In this document: in pieces, positions 1 to 10,701 of the stretch
Position numbering within the stretch: the stretch's first letter is position 1
How the letters are laid out: each line of letters begins with the position of its first letter
NCBI RefSeq assembly: GCF_023734135.1
Contig: NZ_AP025730.1
Span: 5,963,182-6,027,181, forward strand
DNA: 64,000 nt
Reading direction: 5' to 3'
DNA from: Sphaerotilus microaerophilus
GTDB taxonomy: Bacteria > Pseudomonadota > Gammaproteobacteria > Burkholderiales > Burkholderiaceae_C
Translations under genes and position numbers: made by a program
The notes under the pieces: model-generated
Databases searched by the model: none
What the model saw: only the letters and a program-made list of their open reading frames with translations
Told to the model about the DNA's origin: nothing

Positions 1-1355
1 TGCAGAGCAGCGGACTGGATTTCCCGCACAACAAGCGCATCACCGTCAACCTGGCACCGGCCGACCTGCCGAAGGAAGGCGCACGCTTCGACCTGCCGAT
101 CGCGGTGGGCATCCTCGCGGCCAGCGGCCAGATCCAGGGCGATCTGGAGGGGCTGGAGTTCGCCGGCGAGCTGTCGCTGGCCGGTGACCTGCGCGACGTG
201 CGCGGCGCCCTCGCGATGGCCGTGGCCCTGCAACGTGCTGGCAGCACGCGCACCCTGGTGCTGCCACGCACCAGCGCAATGGAAGCCGCGCGCGTGCCCG
301 GCCTGCAGCTGCGCCTGGCCGACCACCTGCTTGATGTGGTGCAGGCGCTGCAGCCCGCCGAGACCGCCCAGGCGCTGGCCACGCCGCAACCTGCCGCCCC
401 GGATGCCCCCCCGCCCTGGCCGGACTTGCGTGACGTCAAGGGGCAGACCCAGGCCAAGCGGGCGCTGGAGATCGCGGCCACCGGCAACCACAGCGTCCTG
501 TTCGTCGGCCCACCCGGTACCGGCAAGTCGATGCTGGCGCAGCGCCTGGTCGGGCTGCTGCCGCCGCTGCGCGAGGAGGAGGCGCTCGAATCCGCCGCGA
601 TCCTCAGCCTGGCCGGGCAGTTCGACCCGCGCGGCTGGGCACGGCGCGTCCTGCGCGCGCCCCACCACACCGCCTCGGCGGTGGCACTGGTGGGTGGGGG
701 TTCGCCGCCCCGGCCGGGCGAGATCTCGTTGGCCCACCACGGTGTGCTCTTCCTCGATGAGCTGCCCGAGTACCCCCGCGCCGCGCTGGAAGCGATGCGT
801 GAGCCGCTCGACAGCGGCCGCATCCGCATCTCGCGCGCGGCCCGCCAGGCCGAGTTCCCGGCCCGCTGCCAGCTGGTCGCGGCGATGAACCCCTGCCCCT
901 GCGGCCACCAGGGCTCGCCGCTGCGCGCCTGCCGCTGCAGCCCGGATGCGGTCACGCGCTACCAGGCCCGCCTCTCCGGGCCGCTGCTGGACCGCATCGA
1001 CCTGCGCGTCGAGGTGCCCGTGCTCCCCCCGGAGGTGCTCAACGCCGTGGCCGACGGCGAGCCCAGCGCCGTGGTCGCCGAGCGGGTCGCCGCCGCGCGC
1101 ACCTTGCAGTGGCAGCGCCAGGGCTGCTGGAACGCCGACCTCGAAGGCCCGGCCCTGGACGAGCACGCCCACGCCGCGAAGGCCGCGCTGGACTTCCTCC
1201 ATGCCGCCGCCCTGCGCCTGGGCTGGTCCGGCCGCAGCGTGCACCGGGTGCTGCGCATCGCACGCAGCGCCGCCGATGCCGCAGGCGCGGCGGACATCGG
1301 CGTGGCACACGTCGCAGAGGCCATCCAGCTGCGGCGCGCACTGGCGGCCGCCTGA
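1..1355 (+). CDS. comM: YifB/ComM-family Mg-chelatase-like AAA+ ATPase (5' end outside window)
   Basis: The gene is cut at the window start; the open frame runs from base 3 and about 450 codons are visible, so roughly 55-60 N-terminal residues are missing compared with the usual ~510. The visible part begins in the Lon-protease-like N-terminal domain, followed by an AAA+ core with Walker A GPPGTGKS, a Walker B region (HHGVLFLDELPE) and the NPCPCG cysteine cluster typical of the family, then the Mg-chelatase C-terminal domain. ComM is known as a branch-migration helicase that helps integrate DNA taken up by natural transformation. Family assignment is firm; a role in transformation here is inferred from homologues. 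It is followed by rsmE after 66 bp. Confidence 0.95.
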   Translation, partial: QSSGLDFPHNKRITVNLAPADLPKEGARFDLPIAVGILAASGQIQGDLEGLEFAGELSLAGDLRDVRGALAMAVALQRAGSTRTLVLPRTSAMEAARVPGLQLRLADHLLDVVQALQPAETAQALATPQPAAPDAPPPWPDLRDVKGQTQAKRALEIAATGNHSVLFVGPPGTGKSMLAQRLVGLLPPLREEEALESAAILSLAGQFDPRGWARRVLRAPHHTASAVALVGGGSPPRPGEISLAHHGVLFLDELPEYPRAALEAMREPLDSGRIRISRAARQAEFPARCQLVAAMNPCPCGHQGSPLRACRCSPDAVTRYQARLSGPLLDRIDLRVEVPVLPPEVLNAVADGEPSAVVAERVAAARTLQWQRQGCWNADLEGPALDEHAHAAKAALDFLHAAALRLGWSGRSVHRVLRIARSAADAAGAADIGVAHVAEAIQLRRALAAA

Positions 1356-1421
1356 GCCTGCTCCCGTGGAGCGCCGGGCCGGGGGCGGGCCGACAATGGC
1401 AGCCTCGCCGCACCCACCTCC

Positions 1422-2180
1422 ATGCCACCGATGCCGCGCTTCTTCGTCGATCTCCCCCTCGCCGCCACCGATTCCCTGCGGCTCCCCCCCGCTGCAGCCC
1501 GGCACGTCCAGGTGCTGCGCCTGCAGCCCGACGAGGGCATCACGCTGTTCGACGGGCGCGGCGGCGAGTGGTCTGCCGAGGTGGTCTCGATGGGCCGACA
1601 GCACGTCGACGTCCGGGTGATCGACCACGATCCGGTCGAGCGCGAACTGCCGGTCAACGTGACGCTGGTGGCCGCGATGCCGGCCAACGACCGCTTCGAC
1701 TGGCTGGTCGAGAAGGCCACCGAGCTCGGCGCCACCGCGATCGAGCCGGTGCAGACCGGGCGCAGCGTCCTGCGCCTGTCGGGCGAGCGGGCCGAGCGCA
1801 AGCAAGCGCATTGGCAGGCCGTGGCGATCGCCGCCGCGGAGCAGTGCGGCCGCACCCGGGTGCCCCGCATCGGCCCCATCCGCACACTGACCGCGCTCCT
1901 GACAGAGGCGGCCGGGACGGTCAACACCGGTGCGTCCGCCATGGGACGGCTGCTGCTGTCCCTGGCCGAGGCCCGCCCGCTGGCCGAGCGGCTGCACGAC
2001 GGCGTGGCAGCCCGGATCACCCAGTGGACCCTCTTCAGCGGGCCGGAAGGCGGCTTCACGCCGGAGGAGGAGGCCGCTCTGCGCGGCCAGGGCGCCCTGC
2101 CCACGACGCTGGGCCCCCGGGTGCTGCGCGCCGAGACCGCCCCCCTTGCCGTGCTCGCTGCCATCGGAACCCGCCTGTAA
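1422..2180 (+). CDS. rsmE: 16S rRNA (uracil-1498-N3)-methyltransferase RsmE
   Basis: A 252-residue SPOUT-class methyltransferase that uses SAM to methylate U1498 of 16S rRNA in the 30S subunit. The N-terminal PUA-like part starts MPRFFVDLPL. The C-terminal knot carries GPEGGFTPEEE and the SAM-binding knot motif LGPRVLRAETAPLAVLA near the end, both diagnostic of RsmE. Two in-frame ATGs lie three codons apart (1422 and 1431); homologues suggest the second could be the true start. A GACAAT hexamer at 1392-1397 is a possible -10 box. Length is normal for the family. Confidence 0.95.
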   Translation: MPPMPRFFVDLPLAATDSLRLPPAAARHVQVLRLQPDEGITLFDGRGGEWSAEVVSMGRQHVDVRVIDHDPVERELPVNVTLVAAMPANDRFDWLVEKATELGATAIEPVQTGRSVLRLSGERAERKQAHWQAVAIAAAEQCGRTRVPRIGPIRTLTALLTEAAGTVNTGASAMGRLLLSLAEARPLAERLHDGVAARITQWTLFSGPEGGFTPEEEAALRGQGALPTTLGPRVLRAETAPLAVLAAIGTRL

Positions 2181-2410
2181 CCAGCCGCGCGCACCCGCCG
2201 GGCTGCGCCGGGGCCAAAAAGCAAAAACCGCACGCATCACCCTCGATTCGCGCGCCCTGCATCTATCTATGCAAAAAACGCATGTAACCCCTCTGTGATC
2301 CAGAAAGGGCGGCCCCTACACTGTTTTTTCATGGCATCCCGAAAACGTTCGGTCGCGCTTGCGTCTTCGAGCGTTTCCGAGATGCCTTTTTCAACCTTAG
2401 GAGCCTTCGC
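2181..2410 (+). promoter_or_regulatory. pckG upstream region with an inverted repeat and a possible promoter
   Basis: This 230-bp gap has no gene and is noticeably AT-richer than its surroundings. It holds an inverted repeat, TGCAT-N6-ATGCA, at 2258-2273, a -10-like TACACT at 2317-2322 with only a poor -35, and a small hairpin CCGAA-AACG-TTCGG at 2339-2352 in what would be the leader. A good Shine-Dalgarno AGGAG at 2399-2403 sits 7 nt before the pckG start. A regulated promoter for pckG is inferred; no specific regulator can be named. Confidence 0.45.
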
Positions 2411-4252
2411 ATGACCGTCAACGCACCGGACTACGTCAAGAATTCCAAACTGATTGCCTGGGTGGCCGAGATGGCCGCACTCACCCAGCCCGCTGCGATC
2501 CACTGGTGCGACGGCACGCAGGAAGAGTACGACCGCCTGTGCCAGCAGCTGGTCGACGCCGGCAGCTTCAAGAAGCTGGCCAAGCGCCCGGGCAGCTACC
2601 TGGCGGTGACCGACCCGTCCGACGTGGCCCGCGTCGAGGACCGCACCTACATCTGCTCGCAGAAGAAGGAAGACGCCGGCCCGACCAACAACTGGATGGC
2701 CCCGGCCGAGATGCGCACGCTGCTGCAAACCGGTGAGAAGGCGCTGTTCAAGGGCTGCATGAAGGGTCGCACGATGTACGTGGTGCCCTTCAGCATGGGC
2801 CCGCTGGGCTCGCCGATCGCCCACATCGGCGTGGAGCTGTCCGACTCGGCCTACGTGGCCGTGAACATGAAGCTGATGACCCGCATGGGTCGCGCCGTGA
2901 TCGACCTGCTGGGCAACGATGGCGACTTCGTGCCCTGCATGCACACCGTGGGTGCCCCGCTGGCCGAGGGCGAGAAGGACACGACCACCTGGCCGTGCAA
3001 CCCGACCACCAAGTACATCGTCCACTACCCCGAGACCCAGGAGATCTGGTCCTACGGTTCGGGCTACGGCGGCAACGCGCTGCTGGGCAAGAAGTGCTTC
3101 GCGCTGCGCATCGCCTCCACGATGGGCCGCCAGCAGGGCTGGCTGGCCGAGCACATGCTGATCCTGGGCGTGACCTCGCCCGCGGGCAAGAAGTACCACG
3201 TCGCCGCCGCTTTCCCGTCGGCCTGCGGCAAGACCAACTTCGCGATGCTGATCCCGCCGGCGGCCATGGGTGGCTGGAAGGTCACCACCATCGGTGACGA
3301 CATCGCCTGGATCAAGCCCGGCAAGGATGGCCGCCTGTACGCGATCAACCCCGAGGCCGGCTACTTCGGCGTCGCCCCGGGCACCAACTTCCTGACCAAC
3401 CCGAACTGCATGAAGTCGGTCGAGAAGGACACCATCTTCACCAACGTCGCGCTGACCGACGACGGTGACGTGTGGTGGGAAGGCATGGACGGCGACGCGC
3501 CGGCCCACGCGATCGACTGGCAGGGCAACGACTGGACCCCGGCCATCGCCAAGGAAAAGGGCACCAAGGCCGCGCACCCGAACTCGCGCTTCACCGTGGG
3601 CGCCACCAACAACCCAGCCCTGGACGCGGCCTGGGACGACGCCACCGGCGTGCCGATCGACGCCTTCATCTTCGGCGGCCGCCGCTCGACCACCGTGCCG
3701 CTCGTCACCGAGGCGCGCAGCTGGACCGAAGGCGTGTACATGGCCGCCACGATGGGCTCGGAAACCACCGCCGCCGCCTTTGGCGCGCAGGGCGTGGTGC
3801 GCCGCGACCCGTTCGCGATGCTGCCCTTCTGCGGTTACAACATGGCCGACTACTTCCAGCACTGGCTGGACGTGGGCAACAAGCTGCAAGGCGAAGGCGC
3901 CAAGCTGCCCAAGATCTTCTGCGTCAACTGGTTCCGCAAGGGCGCCGACGGCAAGTTCGTCTGGCCGGGCTATGGCGACAACGCCCGCGTCCTGAAGTGG
4001 ATGGTCGAGCGCGTGGAAGGCACGGGCCAGGGCGAAGGCCACTTCTTCGGCGTGAGCCCGCGCTACGAGGACCTGGACTGGAGCGGCCTGGACTTCTCGA
4101 AGGAGCAGTACGCCAGCATCATCAATGCCGACCCCGACGCCTGGAAGGCCGAGCTGAAGCTGCACGACGAGCTGTTCACCCAGCTGGCCTACCACCTGCC
4201 GGCCGAGTTGACCGCCACCAAGCAGAAGCTCGAAGCCGAACTGTCTGCCTGA
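2411..4252 (+). CDS. pckG: Phosphoenolpyruvate carboxykinase (GTP)
   Basis: Cytosolic enzyme of 613 residues that interconverts oxaloacetate + GTP with phosphoenolpyruvate + CO2 + GDP, the first committed step of gluconeogenesis from C4 acids. The P-loop FPSACGKTN lies near residue 270 and the metal-binding kinase-2 motif GDDIAW near 297; both are of the GTP-dependent (animal/actinobacterial/betaproteobacterial) family, not the ATP-dependent PckA type. Length and the strong AGGAG ribosome site fix the start. It is monocistronic: a long leader lies upstream and a strong terminator directly downstream. Use of GTP is inferred from the family. Confidence 0.97.
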   Translation: MTVNAPDYVKNSKLIAWVAEMAALTQPAAIHWCDGTQEEYDRLCQQLVDAGSFKKLAKRPGSYLAVTDPSDVARVEDRTYICSQKKEDAGPTNNWMAPAEMRTLLQTGEKALFKGCMKGRTMYVVPFSMGPLGSPIAHIGVELSDSAYVAVNMKLMTRMGRAVIDLLGNDGDFVPCMHTVGAPLAEGEKDTTTWPCNPTTKYIVHYPETQEIWSYGSGYGGNALLGKKCFALRIASTMGRQQGWLAEHMLILGVTSPAGKKYHVAAAFPSACGKTNFAMLIPPAAMGGWKVTTIGDDIAWIKPGKDGRLYAINPEAGYFGVAPGTNFLTNPNCMKSVEKDTIFTNVALTDDGDVWWEGMDGDAPAHAIDWQGNDWTPAIAKEKGTKAAHPNSRFTVGATNNPALDAAWDDATGVPIDAFIFGGRRSTTVPLVTEARSWTEGVYMAATMGSETTAAAFGAQGVVRRDPFAMLPFCGYNMADYFQHWLDVGNKLQGEGAKLPKIFCVNWFRKGADGKFVWPGYGDNARVLKWMVERVEGTGQGEGHFFGVSPRYEDLDWSGLDFSKEQYASIINADPDAWKAELKLHDELFTQLAYHLPAELTATKQKLEAELSA

Positions 4253-4270
4253 ACGGTCTCGCCGCTCGGC

Positions 4271-4297
4271 AAAAAGCCCGCGCCAGCGGGCTTTTTT
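4271..4297. terminator. Rho-independent terminator, probably bidirectional
   Basis: A perfect 11-bp stem (AAAAAGCCCGC / GCGGGCTTTTT) with a GCCA loop, followed by a T-tract, begins 18 bp after the pckG stop. The A-tract on the 5' side means the same structure can stop the converging gene at 4350-4619 as well. Confidence 0.92.
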
Positions 4298-4349
4298 GTG
4301 TCTGCGCCGCGAATCGACCCTGATCACCGGTCGACCCGCCGTGACGGCA

Positions 4350-4619
4350 TCACTCCATGTAGCGCAGCGCCGCAGCACGCAGATCGGCCGCGTAGGACGG
4401 CTGCGTCTTCTCGAAGCGTCCGGCGTATTCGAGCAGTTCTTCGGCGTTGGTCGGTTCGACCTCCCGCAGCTCCAGGGACCGGCCGATGCCCGACCACACC
4501 GCCACACCCGCCGAACCGACCGCGTGGAACAGGTGGAAGACGGCGCGCCGCAGACGGGTGGTGAGCGCGAGGGAAGCGGGCGAGCGGTAACTGCCCGAGG
4601 GGATGGAAAGTGTGCTCAT
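4350..4619 (-). CDS. Small conserved-looking protein of unknown function
   Basis: An 89-residue protein that I do not recognise. The N-terminal 20 residues are Ser/Thr-rich, the middle (residues ~20-45) is a mildly hydrophobic helix with an LRRAVFHLFHAVG core, and the C-terminal half is charged and probably helical. There is no signal peptide or clear membrane span. A good Shine-Dalgarno (AGGAG on the minus strand, 4625-4629) supports the start. Its own promoter region carries two dyads (4631-4666), so it is probably an individually regulated gene. It converges on pckG and shares its terminator. Confidence 0.72.
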   Translation of the reverse strand: MSTLSIPSGSYRSPASLALTTRLRRAVFHLFHAVGSAGVAVWSGIGRSLELREVEPTNAEELLEYAGRFEKTQPSYAADLRAAALRYME

Positions 4620-4630
4620 GGCGACTCCTA

Positions 4631-4666
4631 AGGGAAAACCCTGAAATTCATTCTAGGGTTAACCCT
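4631..4666. promoter_or_regulatory. Tandem AGGG-N4-CCCT dyads upstream of the small gene
   Basis: AGGGAAAACCCT at 4631-4642 and the perfect 12-bp palindrome AGGGTTAACCCT at 4655-4666 share the arms AGGG/CCCT with a 4-bp centre and are 24 bp apart centre to centre. They lie just before the ribosome site of the minus-strand gene starting at 4619, a typical place for a repressor operator or promoter-overlapping site. The regulator is unknown. Confidence 0.5.
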
Positions 4667-4770
4667 GATTACATCGCTGCATCAACTTGAAGTCCGCGTC
4701 GGGTTCAGGGATGTTGCGGTGCAACATTGCACGCCAGGCCCGCCCTGGCGCCCGGGGTCCCTGCCCCGTT

Positions 4771-7017
4771 TCAGCGCCCACCGCCGAGCTGCATCCACAG
4801 GTAGCTGTATTCCAGCGCCATCAGGTGGGCACGCTGGGCGTTGTCGGCCGCACCGCCATGCCCCCCCTCGATGTTCTCGTAATAGAGCACCGGGGCACCC
4901 AGCTCACGCAGCCGCGCCACCATCTTGCGGGCGTGGCCCGGGTGAACACGGTCGTCGCGCGTGGATGTGGTGACGAGCAGGCGCGGATACGCCACACCGG
5001 GGCGCAGTTGCTGGTAGGGGCTGTAGCGGCGGATCCAGTCCCACTCCTGCGGCAGGTCGGGGTTGCCGTACTCGGCCATCCAGGACGCCCCGGCCAGCAG
5101 CAGGTGGTAGCGGCGCATGTCCAGCAGCGGCACCTGGCAGACCACCGCGCCGAACAGGTCCGGGCGCTGCGTGACGGCCGCGCCCACCAGCAGGCCGCCG
5201 TTGGAGCCGCCCATGATGCCCAGGCGCTTCGGCTCGGTGACGCCGCTGCGCACCAGGTCCTCGGCCACGGCGATGAAGTCGTCGTAGCTGCGCTGCTTGT
5301 GCGCCTTCACCGCCGCCTGGTGCCAGGCCGGGCCGAACTCACCGCCACCGCGGATGTTGGCCACCACCAGCACGCCGCCACGCTGGTACCAGGCCTTGCC
5401 GAAGGCCGCGGAGTACCAGGGCTGCATCGACACCTCGAAGCCGCCGTAGCCATAGAGCAGCGTCGGGTTGCGCCCGTCCGCCTGGGCACCGGCGGGCCAG
5501 ACCACGAAGTAGGGCACGCGGGTGCCGTCCCGGCTGGTGGCGAAGCGCTGCTCGACGCGCATGCCGGCAGCGTCGAAGTGGCGTGCGCGCTGCTTGAGCA
5601 GCTCCCGCACGGTCGCCCCGGTGCGGCCCAGCATCAGGCTGTCGGGCGTCAGGAAATCGGTGTAGCTGATCAGGTAGTGCTCGGCCAGCGGGTCGTCACG
5701 CCGGTGCGGATCGTGCAATGCCGCCAGCGACAGCGTGCCAGGACCAGGCAGCGCCAGCGGCTGGCGCGCCCACCGGCCCTCGGTCGGCGGCGCGCCCGCA
5801 GCCGGTGGCTCCCAGCGCAGTTCCTCGACCTGGGTGGCCACGTTGTCGAGCACGGTGAGCAGCAGGCGGGTCCTGGTCCAGGTCCAGCCGTCGAGCGAGC
5901 GCGTGGCCGTGGGCGTGAACAGGGCCTGCCAGCGCGGGCGGCCGGCGAGCAGATCCGCCGCCCGCGCCACCAGCAGGCTGCCCGCCGGGTGGCTGCCGCC
6001 GGCAGCGTCCGGTGCGGGCAGCGCACTGCGCAGGCTCATCAGCACCCAGTCGTCGTGGAAGGACAGGCTGGCATCGGCCGGCTTGTCGAGGTGCTGCAGC
6101 CGGCCGGCGGGCCGTGCGGCCGCCTCGTCCTGCCAGAGGAAGTCCTCGCTGCGGTAGAAATCGATCGAGCGCGACAGTCCGACCCGCAGGTGGCCGGGCG
6201 TGTGGTCGACCCAGGCCGAGGCGCTGACATCGCTGCGCTGCGCCTCGAACACCACCGGCGCCTCGGCCAGCGGGCTGCCGCGCCGCCAGCGCCGGATCAC
6301 CCGCGGGTAGCCGGAGTCGGTCAGCGAGCCCGGGCCGAAGTCGGTGCCGACGAGCAGTTCATCGCGGCTCAGCCAGGCCACATCGCTCTTGGCCTCGGGC
6401 AGGCTGAAGCCGCCGGGCACGAAGGCGCGCTGCTGCAGGTCGAACTCGCGCAGCACCACCGCGTCGGCGCCCCCACGCGACAGGTGCAGCAGGCAGCGCG
6501 TCCAGGCCGCGTCGCCGCCCGTCGGCGGCAGGCAGCTCGCGCCCTTCCAGACCCAGTTCTCGCCCTCGGCCGCGCCGAGCGCGTCCAGGTCGAGCACCGT
6601 CTCCCAGCGCGGCTCGGCGCGACGGTACTCGTCCAGGGTCGTGCGCCGCCACAGGCCGCGCTGGTGATCGGCGTCCTGCCAGAAGTTGTAGAGCTGGTCG
6701 CCGATGCGGCGCACCGACGGGATGCGCTGGCGGTCGTTGAGCACCTCCAGCATCTGCGCCTTCAGCTCGCCAAACAGCGGCGGGGCCGTCAGCACGGCCT
6801 GGGATTCGGCATTGCGCTCGCGCACCCAGTCCAGGGCGGGCTCGCCGAGCACATCCTCCAGCCAGAGGTGGGGATCGTCGCCCGCCGCGGTGGGCAGGAC
6901 GGACGCGACCGGCACGGCCGGCGCAGCCGACCCGTCGGGGCCCGCGCTCATCGCCGGCACCCCGACCAGGCCCAGCAGGAAGACGAGCGCGACGGCCAGG
7001 CCGAGGCGGAAGGGCAT
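4771..7017 (-). CDS. Prolyl oligopeptidase family serine peptidase (S9), exported
   Basis: A 748-residue peptidase of the S9A type, expected to cut short peptides after proline or basic residues. An N-terminal hydrophobic segment reads like a signal peptide ending near SAG, so a periplasmic location is likely. A beta-propeller part is followed by an alpha/beta-hydrolase domain: nucleophile Ser about residue 605 in GGSNGG, Asp in TRDDRVHPG and His in EGGHGGAADN. I chose ATG 7017, which has GGAGA 8 nt upstream, over an in-frame ATG at 7041 that overlaps the ybeY stop and lacks a ribosome site. It follows phoH-ybeY on the same strand and may be co-transcribed. Confidence 0.92.
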   Translation of the reverse strand: MPFRLGLAVALVFLLGLVGVPAMSAGPDGSAAPAVPVASVLPTAAGDDPHLWLEDVLGEPALDWVRERNAESQAVLTAPPLFGELKAQMLEVLNDRQRIPSVRRIGDQLYNFWQDADHQRGLWRRTTLDEYRRAEPRWETVLDLDALGAAEGENWVWKGASCLPPTGGDAAWTRCLLHLSRGGADAVVLREFDLQQRAFVPGGFSLPEAKSDVAWLSRDELLVGTDFGPGSLTDSGYPRVIRRWRRGSPLAEAPVVFEAQRSDVSASAWVDHTPGHLRVGLSRSIDFYRSEDFLWQDEAAARPAGRLQHLDKPADASLSFHDDWVLMSLRSALPAPDAAGGSHPAGSLLVARAADLLAGRPRWQALFTPTATRSLDGWTWTRTRLLLTVLDNVATQVEELRWEPPAAGAPPTEGRWARQPLALPGPGTLSLAALHDPHRRDDPLAEHYLISYTDFLTPDSLMLGRTGATVRELLKQRARHFDAAGMRVEQRFATSRDGTRVPYFVVWPAGAQADGRNPTLLYGYGGFEVSMQPWYSAAFGKAWYQRGGVLVVANIRGGGEFGPAWHQAAVKAHKQRSYDDFIAVAEDLVRSGVTEPKRLGIMGGSNGGLLVGAAVTQRPDLFGAVVCQVPLLDMRRYHLLLAGASWMAEYGNPDLPQEWDWIRRYSPYQQLRPGVAYPRLLVTTSTRDDRVHPGHARKMVARLRELGAPVLYYENIEGGHGGAADNAQRAHLMALEYSYLWMQLGGGR

Positions 7018-7040
7018 GGTGCGTTCTCCATCAGGATCCA

Positions 7041-7480
7041 TCAGGCGTAGGGGTCGGCAAAGCCGAGGGTGGCCAGCACCTCGCGCTCGCGCGCTTCCAT
7101 GCGCTCGGCCTCGGCCTCGTCGTCCTCGTGGTCGTAGCCCTGCGCGTGCAGGGCACCATGCACCAGCAGGTGGGCGTAATGGGCCTGCAAGGTCTTGCCG
7201 GCCACCGCCGCCTCCGCCTGCACGACGGGCGCGCAGAGCACCAGATCGGCCGACACGACCGGCTCGCGCGCGTAGTCGAAGGTCAGCACGTTGGTGGCGT
7301 AGTCCTTGCCGCGGTAGTCACGGTTCAGCGCCTGACCCTCCTCGGTATCGACGATGCGCACGGTGATCTCGCCAGGCAGGGCCAGCGCGTGGCGCAGCCA
7401 GCGGATCACCTTGTGCCGCGGCAGGTCGGCGCGGTGGCGGGGGTCGGCAAACTGCAGCGACAGGGTCAGGCTCGGCAGGG

Positions 7481-7484
<4 letters not shown>
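7041..7484 (-). CDS. ybeY: Endoribonuclease YbeY (rRNA maturation factor)
   Basis: A 147-residue metal-dependent endoribonuclease needed for 16S rRNA 3'-end maturation and ribosome quality control. The zinc-binding motif [11 protein letters not shown] (three His) lies in the C-terminal part, exactly as in the family, followed by the usual acidic helix. The start overlaps the phoH stop by 4 nt (ATGA), showing translational coupling. The phoH-ybeY pair is conserved across proteobacteria. Confidence 0.96.
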
Positions 7485-8494
<1,010 letters not shown>

Positions 8495-8652
8495 GGCAAG
8501 CGTGCGAAGTTTGGAGCCGGGGCCCGGTGGCGCGATTGTCGCTGCCCCCGACCCGAGTGGGGCTCCGGCAGAATCCTTTACACCTGTGGGCGCACTGGTG
8601 TACCAGCCGCCCCGACCGTTTCCCCCACCCTCTTGCGCCCACCCGATCCTTC

Positions 8653-10608
8653 GTGTCCGCCCCCCCTGCGCCGGCCTCCAGCGGCCTCCTCCCCGGCTGG
8701 CTTGGCCGCTTGCTGAAACCCGGTGCCGACGGGCAGCGCCCCCTCTGGCACGTCCTGCACCCGGCCCGCTGGCCGCTGCTGCTGGCCTGCCTGCTGGTCA
8801 TCCTGGCAGCCCTGGTCGGCCTGCTGGGGTCCAGCAGCACCACCCAGGGCGGCCTCACGATCGTGCAGGCCTGGGCGATACGCTCGGCTGCGCCCGTGTT
8901 CCCGGAAGGCACTGCCGCCCAGCGCATCGAGCTGCCCCACACCTGGGAACGCGGCCTGCGTGACGAGCTGCCGATGTGGTACCGCATGGAGTTCGAGGTG
9001 CCACGCGGGGGCTTCGGCCCCGGCATGCCGGCGGCCTACCTTGCCAGGGTGTGCGCGCAGTACACGGTCCGGTTGAACGGCCAGTACATCGCCAGCCGGG
9101 GCGCCGACCCCGAGCCGCGCGCGACCGACTGCCACGAGCCGGCGCTGATCGACCTGCCGCCCGGCCTGCTGCGCGAGCGCGGCAACCTGCTGGACATCCA
9201 GGTGCGCGCCCTGCCGGTGCGCAAGGTGGCCTCCCACGAGCGGGCGGGGGCCTTGTCCGAGGTGCGCATCGGTGCTCACCCGGCCCTGGAGGCCGAGCGC
9301 GCCCGCGCCCGCGCGCTGCAGCTGGGCCTGCCGCTGGCCCTGCTGGCGCTGTCGGGCGTCATCGGCGCGGCGGCGCTGGTCCTGGCCGTCACGAGCAAGC
9401 TGCCCTACCTGGCCTACTTCGGCGCCGCGGCGCTGGGCTGGTCGGTCCTGTGCGCCCTGCTGCTCGGGGTGGACCTGCCGCTGCCGGCCCTGGGCGTCGA
9501 GATCGTGATCACCGTGCTGACGCCCCCGGTGGCGGTGGCGGCGATCCTCTTCCTGCTGCGCTCCTGCGGCCTGCGCATCGACTGGCTGGAGTCCTCCCTG
9601 GCCCTGCAGTGCCTGTTCGTGCTGCTGGGCCTGGCGGTGGCGCTGCCGGAGCGGGTCTACACCGTCGCGCAGCCCTGGGCGGTGATCCTGGTGGTGGAGC
9701 TGGTGGCCGCGCTGGGCGTGTTCCTGCACCGCGCCTGGCACATGTCGCGCACCGACTTCCGCCTGGCCACGGCCTCGGCCGGCTCCGGCGCGCTGGTGCT
9801 CGCAGGCGAGTGGCTGCTCTCGCCCGGCCCGCTGCTCCTGCCGGGCAAGCTGGCGATCAGCGTGTCGGTGCTGGTGATGTTCGCCGGCATGGTCTGGCGC
9901 CTGCAACAGGTGCAGCGCAGCGCCCTCGAAGCCGCCGAGCAGGCCCGCACCGCCGCCGAGAAGCGCATGCAGGAAGTCTCCACCGACATGGAGCAGAACT
10001 ACGACCGCATGGCCGAGCTGCGCGTCGAGCAGGTCACCGCCAAGGAGCGCAAGCGCATCGCCGCCGACCTGCACGACGATCTGGGCGCCAAGCTGCTGAC
10101 CATCGTGCACACCAGCGAAAGCGACCGTATCTCCACCCTGGCGCGCGAGGCGCTCGAAGAGATGCGCCTGTCCGTGCGCGGCCTCACCGGCAAGGCGGTG
10201 CAACTGGGCGATGCCATCGGCGATTGGCGCAGCGAGATCATGATGCGCCTGTCGCAGGGCGGCGTCGAACTCGCCTGGGACACGCCCGACGAGCTGCTGA
10301 TGAGCGAACGTGCGATGAGCGCACGCGCCTACGTGCAGACCACCCGCATCCTGCGCGAGGCGGTCAGCAACGTGCTCAAGCACAGCGGCGCCAGCCACTG
10401 CCAGATCTCGATCCGCCAGGATCACAACGACTTCGAACTGACCATTGCCGACAACGGCAAGGGCATCCCGATGGAGATGGACGGCAAGCTCGACCGCGGG
10501 CATGGCATGTCCACCATGAAGGGCCGCGCCAAGCAACTGCAGGGCCAGTGCCTGGTGGAGTCCGGCCCCGGGTACGGCACCACGATCCGCTTGACCTTGC
10601 CGCTTTGA
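8653..10608 (+). CDS. Membrane sensor histidine kinase, NarL-partner (HisKA_3) type
   Basis: About 651 residues. A first membrane span (~40-58) is followed by a periplasmic region of about 170 residues that looks like a beta-rich ligand-binding fold, then a block of about six to seven hydrophobic spans, a short coiled coil, and the kinase core. The phospho-acceptor His (about residue 474) lies in ADLHDDLGAKLL, and the HATPase domain has REAVSNVLKHS, DNGKGI and GHGMSTMKGRA. This layout resembles 7TMR-DISM sensors; the ligand is unknown. The GTG at 8653 is my preferred start because the 42 codons back to ATG 8527 look non-coding, but no ribosome site decides it. The partner regulator follows 93 bp downstream. 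Confidence 0.9.
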   Translation: MSAPPAPASSGLLPGWLGRLLKPGADGQRPLWHVLHPARWPLLLACLLVILAALVGLLGSSSTTQGGLTIVQAWAIRSAAPVFPEGTAAQRIELPHTWERGLRDELPMWYRMEFEVPRGGFGPGMPAAYLARVCAQYTVRLNGQYIASRGADPEPRATDCHEPALIDLPPGLLRERGNLLDIQVRALPVRKVASHERAGALSEVRIGAHPALEAERARARALQLGLPLALLALSGVIGAAALVLAVTSKLPYLAYFGAAALGWSVLCALLLGVDLPLPALGVEIVITVLTPPVAVAAILFLLRSCGLRIDWLESSLALQCLFVLLGLAVALPERVYTVAQPWAVILVVELVAALGVFLHRAWHMSRTDFRLATASAGSGALVLAGEWLLSPGPLLLPGKLAISVSVLVMFAGMVWRLQQVQRSALEAAEQARTAAEKRMQEVSTDMEQNYDRMAELRVEQVTAKERKRIAADLHDDLGAKLLTIVHTSESDRISTLAREALEEMRLSVRGLTGKAVQLGDAIGDWRSEIMMRLSQGGVELAWDTPDELLMSERAMSARAYVQTTRILREAVSNVLKHSGASHCQISIRQDHNDFELTIADNGKGIPMEMDGKLDRGHGMSTMKGRAKQLQGQCLVESGPGYGTTIRLTLPL

Positions 10609-10701
10609 GCACCTGACACCGCCGCTGCCCCTCCAGTTCGCCCGCCCTGCCACCGATAACCGCCTCGACGCCCCCCGCGCGCCCCTTTCGGAGCCCCGAC
10701 C

